Of a DNA stretch of 64,000 bases, positions 1 through 9,001 are shown piece after piece. The stretch spans positions 682,001 to 746,000 of the forward strand of contig CAXUJK010000002.1 of the NCBI GenBank assembly GCA_964251385.1, read 5' to 3'. The notes beneath the pieces are model-generated. The model saw only the letters and a list, made by a program, of their open reading frames with translations, was not told the DNA's origin and searched no databases. A program made the position numbers and the translations under genes. Within the stretch, counting starts at the first letter, position 1; every line of letters starts with the position of its first letter. The stretch is from CADCVW01 sp964251385. GTDB taxonomy: Bacteria > Pseudomonadota > Alphaproteobacteria > Sphingomonadales > Sphingomonadaceae.

Positions 1-181
1 CGTCCATCGGCGCGAGGACGGGCCTGCCGAGCTCCGCACAGGCGGCGCGCAGGAGTGCGGTCCCGCTCGCCGCGTCCAAGAATTCGAGCCTGCCAATGGC
101 GGCGGCAGGCGAGCCGTTCCATGCGGGGCCGTCGGGCCAGATGCGGCAGCGCGCGCCGTCGTGTTCGAAGTCGTAGCTCAT
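1..181 (-). CDS. Probable GNAT-type acetyltransferase, N-terminal part only
   Basis: Only the first 60 codons lie in the window; the gene runs off the left edge. It starts with an ATG whose bases overlap the stop of the upstream kinase-like gene in an ATGA arrangement, so it is almost certainly translated from the same mRNA. The visible sequence (MSYDFEHDGARC near the start, then an AIGRLEFLDAASG stretch and a LGRPVLAPMD ending) resembles the opening strand and helix of GNAT N-acyltransferases, but the acyl-CoA binding motif is outside the window. The family call is therefore tentative. As the last visible member of the HMGR/UbiA cluster, an acyl transfer onto an amino group of the cluster product would fit; that is inference. 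Confidence 0.5.
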   Translation of the reverse strand, partial: MSYDFEHDGARCRIWPDGPAWNGSPAAAIGRLEFLDAASGTALLRAACAELGRPVLAPMD

Positions 182-1497
182 GCGATCACCGTTTGCGCGA
201 GGTAGGCGGTCATGGGCACGACGCTGGCGACGGCGGCGATGCGTGGCGCGCGCCAACGGTCGAACCAGCCGGTGCGCGCCAGGATCGCGACCATCACGAT
301 TGCCAGCGACACCGCCGCCGTTTCCGGCAATCCGATCGCCCATCGCGCGCCGCGCGGGCCGACCGACACGAGCAGGATGTACGCGCTCAGCACCCCGACG
401 TAGCCCGCGATCACGAACCTCTTGTCCAATGCGAGCGCCATCAGGACGTAGGCGAGCAGCACGCCCGCCAGGCTCATGTTGTAAAGGTTGATCGCGGTCG
501 GGCCGATCGTCTCGCCGACGAACAGCCACACGAGCGCGGCTCCGCCCAGCATCGCGATGAAGTCGAGATCGGCATGCCCGCTGCGGCACGGCCGCGCCTT
601 CCGCGCCGCCAGATGCGCGAGCATGATCAGCGCGGGCAGCACGGTCCCGTAAGGTCCGGACACGCCCAGGAACGAGAAGATCGCGACCACGAACGCCCGG
701 CTGGCATGCGCGCTCAGGCCCATGCGCGGGGCGAGCAGGACGATGAGCAGGATTGCCGAGAAGAACGCGGCGGCGAGGATGGCCAGCGTCTCGGGCGGCG
801 CGCGCAGATATCCCATCAGGAACAGCTGGACGCAGATGGGGACGAACAGATTGTCCAGGCCCCGCCACGACACCGCCTCCACCGTCGCGCCGAACAGCGC
901 GATGGCGAGAGACAGCACGACGACGTTGATCCGCGGCACGTCCGTGATCAACAGCAGCATGACCATGGCCAGGATCCACGTCACCGCGAAGAACGCGATC
1001 ACCCCTTCCCAGCTCTTGACCCCGTCCTCGATCGCGAAGCGGCGGCGGCCGTAGCTCGACCCGGTGAGCGCGGCGGCGGCGTCCGACAAGGCGACGATCG
1101 CGATCGGCAGCGCGTAGAGGATGTAAGCGTCCCCTGCCCGGAGGAAGACGAACCCGATCGCGAGCGCGAGCAGGACATCGCCCCAAGACCGCCGCTCGAC
1201 CGAGTGGATCGCCGCGCCCAGCCCGGTCGCACGTGATGCCGGACGGCGGAACCAGAGCATGAGCGCGATCGCGACGAGGATGAGCAGAACGACCGGCCAT
1301 CGCGCCTCGAACAGAAAGGGGAGGGTGAGCGCGTACAGCCCGACCGCGACGTGCACGCCCTTGCGCATGACCTCGCCCGACCAGCCGAGCCGCTGGCCCA
1401 GACGGCGGACGATCGCGATGAACCCGACGAGCGCGGCGACCGACCCGGCCAGGATCAGCAGCGCGGCGGCGACGCCTTGCGACCCGTCGAAGTTCAC
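178..1497 (-). CDS. Phytol/dolichol kinase-like (CTP-transferase family) integral membrane protein
   Basis: A protein of 439 residues with about a dozen hydrophobic segments. The first half has the hallmarks of the phytol kinase/dolichol kinase/CDP-diglyceride synthetase-like superfamily: an MRKGVHV motif near residue 43, then LSDAAAALTG and a DGVKSWEG motif further on, which in characterised relatives bind CTP and metal and phosphorylate a polyprenyl alcohol. The second half is a further membrane domain without clear motifs. The start is a GTG overlapping the upstream stop (GTGA), and the stop overlaps the next ATG, so it is translationally coupled on both sides. In this cluster a role in phosphorylating a prenyl alcohol at the membrane is plausible but not shown. 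Confidence 0.72.
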   Translation of the reverse strand: MNFDGSQGVAAALLILAGSVAALVGFIAIVRRLGQRLGWSGEVMRKGVHVAVGLYALTLPFLFEARWPVVLLILVAIALMLWFRRPASRATGLGAAIHSVERRSWGDVLLALAIGFVFLRAGDAYILYALPIAIVALSDAAAALTGSSYGRRRFAIEDGVKSWEGVIAFFAVTWILAMVMLLLITDVPRINVVVLSLAIALFGATVEAVSWRGLDNLFVPICVQLFLMGYLRAPPETLAILAAAFFSAILLIVLLAPRMGLSAHASRAFVVAIFSFLGVSGPYGTVLPALIMLAHLAARKARPCRSGHADLDFIAMLGGAALVWLFVGETIGPTAINLYNMSLAGVLLAYVLMALALDKRFVIAGYVGVLSAYILLVSVGPRGARWAIGLPETAAVSLAIVMVAILARTGWFDRWRAPRIAAVASVVPMTAYLAQTVIA

Positions 1498-2585
1498 GCG
1501 ACATCCTCGACGACGAAGTCCGAGTAGAAGAACGCCTTGTCGCGTGCTTTGAGCGGGTCGGCGATATCGCGGCGCTCGTGCACGTGGGCGCGACATGCGG
1601 GCGGCACGCGGCGCGGGGCCATCATGTTCCAGTAGACGAGTCGGGACCCGGGCGCGGACGCATCGAGGATGCGCGCGTAGGTGTCGCCGAATGCCTGCGG
1701 CGACATGTATTCGAAGATGTCGGACAGGTTCCAGCCGTCGACGTTCGCGCCGGGGGTGGCAACCGACTCGAGCGTGCCCTCGACGACGCGCAGGCGATCG
1801 AGCCTCGCCGCGATTGTCGCGTGATGTTCCGGCCGGAACGCGCGTGGGAGCGTGTCGCCATGCGTCCCCGTCATGATCCAGCTCAAATACGGATTGCCCG
1901 CCGGGTCGTTGGCGACGAACGCATGTTCGATGCGGCGCGCGACATGGGCGGAGACGCTGCCGTCGACCTGGTCGAAGAACGCGGGATCGCGCCCGAGCGC
2001 ACCCATCGCCGTGCGCGAAAAGAACAGCTTGAGCAGCAGCCGCCAACGCAGGTTGTTCCAGGTTTCGGCAAGGAACCGCGCCCGCGCCGCCGCGCTGCGC
2101 GGCTCGAAGATCGCGGCGACGGTCCGGCGGCCGTGGACGAGCGGCAGAAAGCGGGTGCGGAACAGCGCGAAATAGCGTTCGAACTTCCCGATCGCCCCCG
2201 CGCCATGCGCGATGACGGGATCACGAAGCGCTTCCCAGAAGGCGGCGGTCTCCGCGTCCGTATTCGCGAGCACGCGGTCGAGCAGGGCGCTTCGGTTCGC
2301 GGACGGCCGAAAGCCGAGCAGGTCTAGCAGTTCCCCGTGCGACAGCACCGGCCACGCCGCGACGCGCAACCGGATGCACGCGACCTGCGCGGGCGACAGG
2401 TCGACCGCGATCACGTCGGCCGGATCGAGCAGCAGCATGGCGAGCGCGTTGTCCCCCGCCGACCCGATCGACACGAGCCTCGCGCCGCGGCGTACCCCGA
2501 GCGCCTCGCACAAGATGTCGGCGTCTTCCCACAATTGAGCGTACCGGATCGCATCGAACCGGGCTTTCTCCGCGATTTCCGTCAC
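1494..2585 (-). CDS. BtaA-like (DUF3419) SAM-dependent aminocarboxypropyl transferase
   Basis: 363 residues. The N-terminal third carries a SAM-binding signature typical of the DUF3419/BtaA family: ARLVSIGSAGDNALAML followed by a DPADVIAVDLSPAQ stretch. Characterised BtaA moves the 3-amino-3-carboxypropyl group of SAM onto diacylglycerol in betaine-lipid synthesis; other members are uncharacterised. Later family-like blocks are WNNLRWRLLLKLFFSR, NPYLSWIMTG and a NLSDIFEYM motif. No BtaB N-methyltransferase is visible, so betaine lipid itself is not the obvious product. The gene starts at a GTG overlapping the stop of the PEP-synthase-like gene and ends overlapping the next GTG. A homoserine-ether type modification of an alcohol made by this cluster is my inference. 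Confidence 0.75.
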   Translation of the reverse strand: MTEIAEKARFDAIRYAQLWEDADILCEALGVRRGARLVSIGSAGDNALAMLLLDPADVIAVDLSPAQVACIRLRVAAWPVLSHGELLDLLGFRPSANRSALLDRVLANTDAETAAFWEALRDPVIAHGAGAIGKFERYFALFRTRFLPLVHGRRTVAAIFEPRSAAARARFLAETWNNLRWRLLLKLFFSRTAMGALGRDPAFFDQVDGSVSAHVARRIEHAFVANDPAGNPYLSWIMTGTHGDTLPRAFRPEHHATIAARLDRLRVVEGTLESVATPGANVDGWNLSDIFEYMSPQAFGDTYARILDASAPGSRLVYWNMMAPRRVPPACRAHVHERRDIADPLKARDKAFFYSDFVVEDVA

Positions 2586-5008
2586 GCGGCCACCCTGCGC
2601 ACGAGGCCGCTCGCGCCGTCGACTTCGATCGTCTCCCCGTCGACGATCCAGTCGGTCGCCTCCTTCAACCCGACGACGCACGGAATGCCGAGTTCGCGCG
2701 CGACGATCGCCGAGTGGGACAAGAGCGACCCGCGCTCGACGACGATCGCCGACGCGCTCGCGAACAAGGCGATCCAGCCCGGATCGGTGTGCCGCGCAAC
2801 CAGGATTTCGCCCGCGCTGAGCCGCTGCGTGCGCGGATCGCGGACGACGCGCGCGACTGCGGTTACCATTCCGGCCGAGCAGCCCGTTCCCGTGCGCGTC
2901 GCCGCGCCGTCGCTTACCGGGCGCACGGTCGTCACGTGCGAGGCGGCAAAGGCGGGGCCGGTGACGAGGATGCGTTCGGGCGGGTCGGCGCTGGTCGCCG
3001 CGCCGGCCATTTCGCGTCGGCGCAGGTCGGCGAGCTCGGCCAGATCGGTGCTGGTGGCAAACCCCTCGATCGCGCCCAGCACTTCGTGGATCGTCAGCAG
3101 GAACACGTCGCGCGGGTCGGCGAGCAGTCCGTGCGCATGAAACTGGCGACCGATCGCCAGCAGAAGCCGCCGCGCCCGTCCGAAGATGCGGGTCCGTTCG
3201 TAGCGCAGGTTTTCGCGGTCGCGCACGCGGGACTTGGCCCACCGCAGCATCACGCGCGTAACGGCGCGCTTGAACGGATTGCGCAAAGCGGCATCGAGCG
3301 CGGCAAACGGGTCGGTGGTGCGCACCGGCGCGACGGGACCGGCACACGCCGCCGCCGCGATCGCGGCGTGGAGCGGTTCGGGTTCCTCGTCGAGCGTAAC
3401 GCTCTCGAGCTTGAGCTCTTCGGTGCAGCGATCCCCGAACTGCGCGATGTACGCGGCGATGCCTTGGGCGAGCGCCGGGTGCGCCGAGATGACCGCGCGG
3501 TCGCCGTCCCGCAGCGCCGCGACGACCTCCGCGTCGCCCGCGACGAGCGCGCCCATCGCGCGGATGAGCTGCGCCGGCCGCGCCGAAATGATGTCGCCCT
3601 GGCCGATCAGCACGTCGTTGTGGATCGTCAGCCCCGCCGGCCCGACCCACCGCTCGAGCAGCTTTCGCGATGCGCCGAACGCGATCATGCACAGGAAGTC
3701 GTTGACGATCGGCGCGTCCCAGCGGTCGAGCAGGTCGCTCTCGATCCGCCGATATTCGACCGCCAGATCGGTCAGTGGCATACGGGCGAGCCGCTCCGGC
3801 ACGGTGGCGGCCAATGCGCGGTCGAGGCGGGCGCGGAAGTCGCGCGCGGTCGCGGGCAGCCGGATCGCTTCACGAACCAGCCCGAACGCCATCTTTGCCA
3901 ATCGGCCATACTCGGCGACCCGCGCCGCACCCGCCGCGGGTGCGCGGTCGAACGTGGCCATGACCGCAGGCGGGAGCGGCGCGCCGACCCCCATCATCGT
4001 TTCCATGTAGCGGCGGTTGAGGCTGTAGCCCGGAAGCAGAGCGAGCGCCCGGAACCAATTGCCCAAATTGTAATAAACCCGCCCGTTGACGCGCACGAGC
4101 ATGTTGTCGAACACGACGCGGTTGGCGCGCACCGCGTCCGGCCGCACGCCGAGCAGCGCGACGAACGACGTGTAGACCCGGGCATAGGCGTAGCTCGCGA
4201 ACGAAAAGGTCAACGGCGACACCAGCCCAGGATAGCTTTCGACGATGTTCGAATTGTCGAACACGGCCAGACGCGTGTCGGCGAGCGGGGCGGGGCGCAG
4301 CGGCGACGTGATCGGCCGCGCCTGGAGAAGATGGAGGCGGCCGTCGGCGATCGCCCATTCGATGTCCTGCGGCGCGCCGAACGTGGCTTCGACCTTGCCG
4401 ACGAGCGCCACGACCTCGGCAAGCGCCGTGGTCCCGAGCAATGCCGCGTTGCCCGAACTCTCGACGCAGGCATTCGTCGCCGCGTCGATCCACCAAGTCG
4501 TCCCGTCGATCTCGCCCGCGACGAGCCGATCCGCCAACCCCTCGGTCGCGGATACGACGATGCGGTCGCGGCGGCCGGACACGGGGTCGGCGGAAAACGC
4601 GACACCCGCATGCGCCGCCGGGACCATCTCTTGGACGATGACCGCGGGCCGATCGGTTGCGCCGTCCAGGCCGTGCGTGGCACGGTAGGCGGCGAGCCCC
4701 GCCTCGTCGTTGGACGCGATCACGTCTCCGATCGCGCGCTCCACATCACCGCGCGCGACATCGAGGATCGAGGCGAACTGCCCCGCGTGACTGTGCGCAG
4801 CGCCGTCTTCGGCCAGCCCCGAGGAGCGCACCGCATAAGGTCCGGCCCTCAGTCGATCGAGCGCTTCGGCAAGCGTCCCCGCCGCAAGCTCTCCCGTCAC
4901 GACGAAGAACGGCGGCACGTCGAACCCGGCTTGCGTCAACCGCCCCAAGGCCGCCGCCTTGCCGCCGACACCGGCTGCCGTCGCGGCTTCGTGCGCCCGC
5001 ACGATCAT
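2582..5008 (-). CDS. PEP synthase-like dikinase/phosphotransferase
   Basis: 808 residues with two recognisable end domains. The N-terminus (GVGGKAAALGRL, then YAVRSSGLAEDGAAHSHAG) is a pyruvate-phosphate-dikinase ATP-grasp domain, and the last 60 residues (GSLLSHSAIVARELGIPCVV) are the swivelling phosphohistidine domain with His765 as the expected phospho-carrier. The middle 400 residues do not look like a standard PEP/pyruvate TIM barrel. That layout resembles rifampicin phosphotransferase-like small-molecule dikinases rather than housekeeping PpsA. I chose the ATG at 5008, which overlaps the upstream UbiA stop (ATGA), over longer starts. Within this cluster the substrate may be a prenyl or mevalonate-derived alcohol; this is a guess from context. 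Confidence 0.75.
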   Translation of the reverse strand: MIVRAHEAATAAGVGGKAAALGRLTQAGFDVPPFFVVTGELAAGTLAEALDRLRAGPYAVRSSGLAEDGAAHSHAGQFASILDVARGDVERAIGDVIASNDEAGLAAYRATHGLDGATDRPAVIVQEMVPAAHAGVAFSADPVSGRRDRIVVSATEGLADRLVAGEIDGTTWWIDAATNACVESSGNAALLGTTALAEVVALVGKVEATFGAPQDIEWAIADGRLHLLQARPITSPLRPAPLADTRLAVFDNSNIVESYPGLVSPLTFSFASYAYARVYTSFVALLGVRPDAVRANRVVFDNMLVRVNGRVYYNLGNWFRALALLPGYSLNRRYMETMMGVGAPLPPAVMATFDRAPAAGAARVAEYGRLAKMAFGLVREAIRLPATARDFRARLDRALAATVPERLARMPLTDLAVEYRRIESDLLDRWDAPIVNDFLCMIAFGASRKLLERWVGPAGLTIHNDVLIGQGDIISARPAQLIRAMGALVAGDAEVVAALRDGDRAVISAHPALAQGIAAYIAQFGDRCTEELKLESVTLDEEPEPLHAAIAAAACAGPVAPVRTTDPFAALDAALRNPFKRAVTRVMLRWAKSRVRDRENLRYERTRIFGRARRLLLAIGRQFHAHGLLADPRDVFLLTIHEVLGAIEGFATSTDLAELADLRRREMAGAATSADPPERILVTGPAFAASHVTTVRPVSDGAATRTGTGCSAGMVTAVARVVRDPRTQRLSAGEILVARHTDPGWIALFASASAIVVERGSLLSHSAIVARELGIPCVVGLKEATDWIVDGETIEVDGASGLVRRVAA

Positions 5009-5937
5009 GCGCCCAGCATCCGGGTGAACGGTGCGAACCCCGCCGCCGCGTAGCATGCGAACACCCACAGGCCTGCGGCGCTATCGACCTTGGCCTGACG
5101 TTCGGGCGTGGGATCGGCGCGATAACGCAGCCCGGCCGCGATCGTGTAGGCCGCCGCGACCGATCCGATCGCGCCGGTGGCGAGCGGCGCGCCCGTCGTG
5201 AAGCCGACGCAAACCAGCAACGCGAGAGCGACCGCCACGAATCCGATCCACATCGAGCCCGCGCGTCGTACCCCGAGCAAGGCGCTGTACGTCTCGACGC
5301 CCTCGCGCTCGTTAGCGGGTGCCCACAGCTTGCGCCCGACCTCGAGCACGCAGCCGTTGGAGAAACTCAGCATCAAGAACAGGATCAGCCCCGCCGGTGC
5401 CTGCCCCCGCGGCACCCATTCAAATCCGGTCAGCACGAGGTCGATCGCGGGCATGACCAGCATGTGCGACGCCATGTAGACGAACGGCCGCGCCTTCAGC
5501 CACTCAGGGGCGAAGAATTCGGCCGTCATCAGCCCCATCCAGCCCCAGGCCACGACGAGCAGGACGAGCAGCCGCGCATCGATCGCGACGCACGCCGCGA
5601 CCGCGATCGGCAGGCTGGCGAGCCCCAGCACGACGATCAGCCGCAGCGTGACGAGCCCGCGCGGGATCGGGCGTTCGGGACGGAAGCGCGCATCGTCCTC
5701 CGCGTCCTTGATCTCGTCGAGCACGCGCAGCTGGAAGAAGAACAGGAAGGTGACGACGAACGCCGCGGCATAGGTGGCAAGCCCCGGAGCCGCGCGCCCG
5801 GCAAGATGCGCGGACACGCTGACGCTGGCGGCGGAGAATACAGCGACGAGCAGCGACGTGCGGCCGAGCGGAAAGCGCTCCGCCTGGTAGACCAGGAGGC
5901 GGGACAGGACGCCTTGAGGCTGGACGGCGCTGGCCAT
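5005..5937 (-). CDS. UbiA-family prenyltransferase
   Basis: A 310-residue integral membrane protein with about eight hydrophobic segments. The first aspartate-rich motif is clear (D74, D78, D82 within RVLDEIKDAEDDARFRPERP), followed by the PIPRG signature typical of UbiA enzymes that transfer a prenyl diphosphate to an acceptor. A second acidic motif is less clear (around the DPTPERQAKVDSAAG region). The start ATG overlaps the HMG-CoA reductase stop by one base (TGATG). The prenyl acceptor cannot be read from the sequence; family members use aromatic rings, heme, chlorophyllide or glycerol phosphate. It is not next to any ubiquinone or heme gene, so a housekeeping role is unlikely. Confidence 0.85.
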   Translation of the reverse strand: MASAVQPQGVLSRLLVYQAERFPLGRTSLLVAVFSAASVSVSAHLAGRAAPGLATYAAAFVVTFLFFFQLRVLDEIKDAEDDARFRPERPIPRGLVTLRLIVVLGLASLPIAVAACVAIDARLLVLLVVAWGWMGLMTAEFFAPEWLKARPFVYMASHMLVMPAIDLVLTGFEWVPRGQAPAGLILFLMLSFSNGCVLEVGRKLWAPANEREGVETYSALLGVRRAGSMWIGFVAVALALLVCVGFTTGAPLATGAIGSVAAAYTIAAGLRYRADPTPERQAKVDSAAGLWVFACYAAAGFAPFTRMLGA

Positions 5938-7187
5938 CACCGCCGCCCCCGCGCCAGCCGCGAATGCGCGCGTGCAAAATCGCCGGCGGCGATCGCGGCC
6001 ATGATCGAGATCTCCCCCGCCAGGCACAGGCACGCGACGACTTCCGCCAGCGCCGCGCCATTGCCGGGTCCCGCGAGCCCGAGCAGGTCGAGCGCCGCCG
6101 CCTGCGACGGCAGTCCCGTTCCTCCACCGATCGACCCCACGAGGATGTTGGGCAAGGTGACGGCCATGAACAGCCCGCCCTCCCGCCGCTCCATTCGCGT
6201 CGATCCGACCGCGCTTTCCGCGACGCACGCCGCGTCCTGCCCCGTCGCGATGTAGAAGGCGGCGAGCCCGTTGGCATAATGCCCCTGCGCGCCGATCTGC
6301 CCCGACATCGACGCGCCGATCTGCGCCACGCGCGCGTAATCGAGCATGCGGTCGATGCCCACGTGCAGATGCCGCTCGACCAGCGCTTCCGGGATGACCA
6401 CGCTCGCCGAAACCTTGCGCCCGCGCCCGCCGATCAGGCCGAGCCAGCTCGCCTTCTTGTCCCCCGACAGATTGCCCTCGATGAACCAGCAACGCGGCTG
6501 CACCGGGCACGCGGCGAGTGCGGCGCGGCACAAAGCGTCGGTGGCTATGGTGACCATGTTCTGCCCCGCCGCGTCGCCCGTCGTGTAGCGGCACACGAGG
6601 AACACCGTGTCGTTGTCGATCACCGGATCGATCGCCTCCAGCCTACCGTGGCGCGTCGTCGCTTCGGCCGCTTCGCGCAAGCTGTCGACGTTCTCGGCGG
6701 CCCAGGCGACGAAGCCCCCCGCCTCGACGATGTTCGCGAAGACGAACGCGGGGCTGCGCACCACGCCTTCCGACAGCATCGCGGCGCTCGCACCGCCCGC
6801 GCGCGTGATCACGTCCGCGCCCCGCGCGTAGGACGCGACGAGCGCGGCTTCGGTGGTGGCGAGCGGCACGACGAAGTCGCCGTGCGCGTGCAGGCCGTTG
6901 ACGCGCAGCGGACCCGCAATCCCGACGGGCACTTTGACCGTTCCGATCATGTTCTCGATGTTGGCGCGGTACCGGCCGGCGTCGGCGAGCGTATCCGCGT
7001 CGGCGATCGCGGCCACCGCGCTCTCCGGACGTGCATCCCACCACGCCGCCATCCTGTCGGGATTTCGGGCGATGCGCAGGCGCGGCGGAACGGGATCGAC
7101 GCGCGGGGCGAGGCGCGCGGCCACCCTGGTCGCGGTCGCCGAACCGCCGAGCCTGTCCAGCAGGCGCAGGAGCCGGCCCGAAAACAT
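5937..7187 (-). CDS. Class I 3-hydroxy-3-methylglutaryl-CoA reductase
   Basis: 416 residues from the ATG at 7187, which has a GGGGA Shine-Dalgarno eight bases upstream; a GTG at 7208 would add seven residues. Family blocks are all present: ENMIGTVKVPVGIAGPL, LATTEAALVASYARG with catalytic Glu113, GNLSGDKKAS with Lys244, TGQDAA with Asp318, NILVGSIGGGTGLPSQ, and a C-terminal AHSRLARG with the expected proton-donor His408. The DKK motif and GQNMV block indicate the class I, NADPH-dependent biosynthetic type. It makes mevalonate from HMG-CoA. Most alphaproteobacteria use the MEP route, and no mevalonate kinase, decarboxylase or HMG-CoA synthase is visible here. It is the first gene of the coupled cluster. 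Confidence 0.9.
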   Translation of the reverse strand: MFSGRLLRLLDRLGGSATATRVAARLAPRVDPVPPRLRIARNPDRMAAWWDARPESAVAAIADADTLADAGRYRANIENMIGTVKVPVGIAGPLRVNGLHAHGDFVVPLATTEAALVASYARGADVITRAGGASAAMLSEGVVRSPAFVFANIVEAGGFVAWAAENVDSLREAAEATTRHGRLEAIDPVIDNDTVFLVCRYTTGDAAGQNMVTIATDALCRAALAACPVQPRCWFIEGNLSGDKKASWLGLIGGRGRKVSASVVIPEALVERHLHVGIDRMLDYARVAQIGASMSGQIGAQGHYANGLAAFYIATGQDAACVAESAVGSTRMERREGGLFMAVTLPNILVGSIGGGTGLPSQAAALDLLGLAGPGNGAALAEVVACLCLAGEISIMAAIAAGDFARAHSRLARGRR

Positions 7188-7257
7188 CTCGCATTCCCCA
7201 AATGCCACCGGTTCGCCGGTCCCGCTTCGGGGTCGTTAGATCAAGCGCGTTTAGAAA

Positions 7258-8865
7258 TCATTTACCGTGTTCGCGGTCAGCGAGCTTGGCCCAATCGAGT
7301 CCGAACCGTCCGAGATATTTGCGCAACCGGTCCGCGTCGTTCGACGACGTGCGGCGGATACGTGACGCGCTGAACAGCGCGCGCCCGGCGTCCGACAGCG
7401 AACGGCTGCGTCGGCAGACATCGACCACCGCTGCCAGTTGCACGCGGTCGAACGGATCGATCGCGGACAGCGTTTCCGGATCGAGGAGGCTTTGCAGGAC
7501 GTCGGCGTGCGCCCCGGCGGTGCCCGACCACAAGCGCTGGAGGCGAGCGACTTCGGCCTGCACCGTGGCGAGATCGATCCGTCCGGACGGCGCGAAGGTC
7601 GCCATGCGGGTGACGGCGGCGGCGAGATCCCGAAAATTGCCGGACCAGACCGCGTCCGGAGCCGTCGCGAACGCGAGGAACGCCTGGCGCGCCTCCCTGT
7701 TGAAGCCGACGCGATTGCCTTCGCGTTCGGCGAAACGGTCGAGTTCGTAGTCGAGATTGGGTTCGATATCCTCCCGCCGATCGCGCAGCGCGGGGAGCGT
7801 GAAGGTCCACAGGTTGAGGCGCGCGAACAGGTCGTCGCGGAACCGACCGTCCGCGACCGCCGCGGCAAGATCGCGATTGGTGCCCGCGAGCAGCTGGAAG
7901 TCTGACCCCGCCTCCTTGTCCGCGCCGACGGGCAGGAACCGTTTGTCCTCGATCGCGCGCAGGATCATCGCCTGCTCGTCCAGGCCCAGTTCTCCGATCT
8001 CGTCGAGGAACAGCGTTCCCTTGTCGGCCGCGCGGAGCAGGCCTGGCCGGTCCGCCGCCGCGCCCGTGAACGCGCCCTTCTTGTGCCCGAACAAGGCCGA
8101 CATCGCGCCGTCGCCTTTCAGCGTTGCGCAATTGACCTCGACGAACGCGCCCGACACCTGATGCTTCGAACGCTTCAGGTCGAAGATGCGGCGCGCGAGC
8201 TGCGACTTGCCCGCGCCCGTCGGCCCCATGAGCAAAAGCGGCGCGCGCGAGCGGAGCGCGACCTGCTCGATCTCGTCGATCATCCGGTTGAACGCGGGCG
8301 CGCGGGTCGCAATGCCGGACTTGAGGAACGAGCTTGCCTCCGCCGTCGCGGCGGCGAAGCGCGTGGCGATGCTGTCGTAGCGGGACAGATCGAGGTCGAT
8401 GATGTTCCAGCTTCCCGGCGCGCCGGTGGGCTGGCCGCGCGCCGGCTGTGTCTGGAGCAGCCGTCCCGGCAGGTCGCGCGCCTCGGTCAGCAGGAACAGG
8501 CAGATCTGCGCGACGTGCGTGCCCGTCGTGATATGGACGAGGTAATCCTCCGTGTCGGGATCGAAGGGATAGCTCTTCGAAAAATCGAGCAGCTTGCCGT
8601 AGACCTCCTCGAAGTCCCATGCATCGGCGAAGTCCATCGGCTGGAGCTCGACGCTCGTCTCCGGCGACACCGATCGGATGTCGTCCGCGATATACTCGGC
8701 GAGCCGGCCATGCTGTCGCCCATAGATGAGCGCGAACCGGTCGACGCGCAGATCCTCGTGCATGCACAGGCCAACGCTCGGCCGCCACTTGTTCCAGCGG
8801 GAAGGCCCAAATTTGCTCGCATCAAGCGTGGATCCGAGGAACCCGATAACGACCCTGGCGCGCAT
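7258..8865 (-). CDS. rtcR: RtcR, sigma-54-dependent activator of the RNA repair operon
   Basis: 535 residues, matching RtcR length. The first 180 residues (MRARVVIGFLGSTLDASKFG, later VHITTGTHVAQICLFLLTEAR) are the CARF-like sensory domain of this family. The central AAA+ domain has Walker A GPTGAGKS at about 214-221, the sigma-54 contact loop GAFTGA near 264, and Walker B GTLFLDEIGELG. The C-terminal 150 residues include the RtcR helix-turn-helix region. The ATG at 8865 begins a sequence conserved in the family. It is divergent from rsr, whose promoter is sigma-54 type, so it should activate rsr, the Y RNAs, rtcB and rtcA, probably in response to damaged RNA ends or a nucleotide ligand. Its stop lies 70 bases before the HMG-CoA reductase start, so read-through into that cluster is possible. 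Confidence 0.93.
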   Translation of the reverse strand: MRARVVIGFLGSTLDASKFGPSRWNKWRPSVGLCMHEDLRVDRFALIYGRQHGRLAEYIADDIRSVSPETSVELQPMDFADAWDFEEVYGKLLDFSKSYPFDPDTEDYLVHITTGTHVAQICLFLLTEARDLPGRLLQTQPARGQPTGAPGSWNIIDLDLSRYDSIATRFAAATAEASSFLKSGIATRAPAFNRMIDEIEQVALRSRAPLLLMGPTGAGKSQLARRIFDLKRSKHQVSGAFVEVNCATLKGDGAMSALFGHKKGAFTGAAADRPGLLRAADKGTLFLDEIGELGLDEQAMILRAIEDKRFLPVGADKEAGSDFQLLAGTNRDLAAAVADGRFRDDLFARLNLWTFTLPALRDRREDIEPNLDYELDRFAEREGNRVGFNREARQAFLAFATAPDAVWSGNFRDLAAAVTRMATFAPSGRIDLATVQAEVARLQRLWSGTAGAHADVLQSLLDPETLSAIDPFDRVQLAAVVDVCRRSRSLSDAGRALFSASRIRRTSSNDADRLRKYLGRFGLDWAKLADREHGK

Positions 8866-8867
8866 GC

Positions 8868-8883
8868 TTATCCCATAGGATAA
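8868..8883. promoter_or_regulatory. Inverted repeat just upstream of rtcR (candidate operator or UAS)
   Basis: TTATCC-CATA-GGATAA is a perfect 6-bp inverted repeat two bases from the rtcR start. Its place in the divergent rtcR/rsr control region, about 120 bases upstream of the sigma-54 promoter, suits either an upstream activator site for RtcR or an autoregulatory operator. A second short palindrome (AAGCG-TTT-CGCTT, 8906-8918) lies nearby. Function is inferred from position only. Confidence 0.35.
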
Positions 8884-9001
8884 AGTGTTAGCCCAGTCTA
8901 TCGCAAAGCGTTTCGCTTGGGAGCTCGATCGATGAGCCGAACTGGTCGCGTTGCAGCGTATGTGCATGAAGATCGCTGATTTGCGACGCGCGGATGCCGA
9001 T

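Noticed and set aside
7188..7208. GTG start for the HMG-CoA reductase seven codons upstream
   Set aside because: The ATG at 7187 has a GGGGA Shine-Dalgarno at proper distance, whereas the GTG has none.
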